Shown here piece by piece: positions 63,511-64,000 of a DNA stretch of 64,000 bases. Source of the stretch: Embiotoca jacksoni (Eukaryota; Chordata; Actinopteri; Embiotocidae). The stretch lies in assembly GCA_022577435.1 (NCBI GenBank), contig JAKOON010000018.1:11358096-11422095 (forward strand), in the 5' to 3' direction. Every line of letters starts with the position of its first letter. Within the stretch, counting starts at the first letter, position 1. The notes beneath the pieces are model-generated. The model had not been told where the DNA came from. It did no database searches and was given only the letters and a program-made list of their open reading frames with translations. The translations under genes and the position numbers were made by a program.

Positions 63511-64000
63511 TGTAATCTTTTAGTTTTTCTCTCTTCTCTGTGGACGAACTAATCACTTCAACTTTAATGATGCAGTATCTCTTTAGAAAACTGGTAACGT
63601 CTGCCAAAAAGCATCATGTCACATGATTTCTTGAATCAGCACTATTGCATCTTCAGTGTCACTCTCTTGTGTTGTACTTTTTTTCCCTCTTCCTCTGGGG
63701 AGATTTTAGCATCTAAAGTCTAATACAGGCCTGGAAACTGTGAGTCTGAAGTAATTCTACCATCTGTACGAGGGTCACTTATTGCCACTGGTAAGCACAG
63801 TGTGACAGGACGGACGAGCCATAGCATCTTCACGTGTCTGAGGCCTTCAGATCAGAGGAAGCTGACTGCGTTTATCAGAAATGTGACTTTCATGTCCTGT
63901 AAGCTCACACGACCAAAACAACTGTCGACCCTTTGAATACCAATGGAATAGAGAAGAATATGCTAAAGGCTTTAAACTCGGGAAACAGCATCTGAGTAAA

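Larger units (their letters stand above)
54001..64000 (-). other. Inferred 5' intron or flank, part 3
   Basis: No coding exon supported and no clear promoter. Contents: a TG/poly-G tract (55026-55074), a repeat-poor block (55230-55540), a poly-G run (57304-57322), a CA tract (58334-58362), a pyrimidine-rich region (59520-60060), a TG tract (61652-61726), an A-run (62374-62396), a GC-rich block (62870-63020) and a family F repeat (63215-63510). The first sema5a exon may lie beyond 64000. Confidence 0.5.

Overview
The window is vertebrate nuclear DNA, most likely from a ray-finned (teleost, probably percomorph) fish. It has short exons separated by kilobase introns, canonical GT-AG splice sites, very many long (CA)n/(TG)n microsatellites, and several diverged non-coding repeats that I recognise from memory as typical of percomorph genomes. 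I see no bacterial-type operon, CRISPR array, rRNA or tRNA gene. Almost all open reading frames here are chance products of repeats or intron sequence.

One protein-coding gene is present, on the minus strand: the 5' part of sema5a (semaphorin-5A). I assembled eight consecutive coding exons by hand: 34278-34131 (start codon and signal peptide), 24562-24463, 21852-21807, 13492-13430, 10170-10072, 5884-5671, 4361-4076 and 2294-2159. Their splice phases agree at every junction. Together they give 1092 coding bases, 364 codons, running without a stop from the initiator Met through about three quarters of the semaphorin (Sema) domain. The rest of the gene (end of the Sema domain, PSI, thrombospondin type-1 repeats, transmembrane segment, cytoplasmic tail) must lie beyond base 1. 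The exon with the start codon also carries 58 bases of 5' leader preceded by a good splice acceptor, so at least one further 5' non-coding exon and the promoter lie upstream, probably beyond base 64000.

Layout: 1-2158 intron 8 (partial); 2159-34336 exons 8 to 1 with introns of 1.3 to 9.6 kb; 34337-64000 upstream intron or 5' flank with no coding exon that I can support. The introns hold microsatellites, a 10-bp minisatellite next to a splice donor, two striking inverted repeats (one a perfect 37-bp stem), an 83-bp tandem duplication, a small TTAA-flanked element with terminal inverted repeats, and at least five families of old interspersed repeats.

I found no new multi-gene system. The observations most worth following are at the translation start of sema5a. 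A weak-context AUG is preceded by an 8-codon in-frame upstream ORF and followed, after exactly 14 bases, by a perfect 14-bp stem-loop inside the signal-peptide codons. Close behind is the array of seven acceptor-like decamers just past the exon 3 donor.
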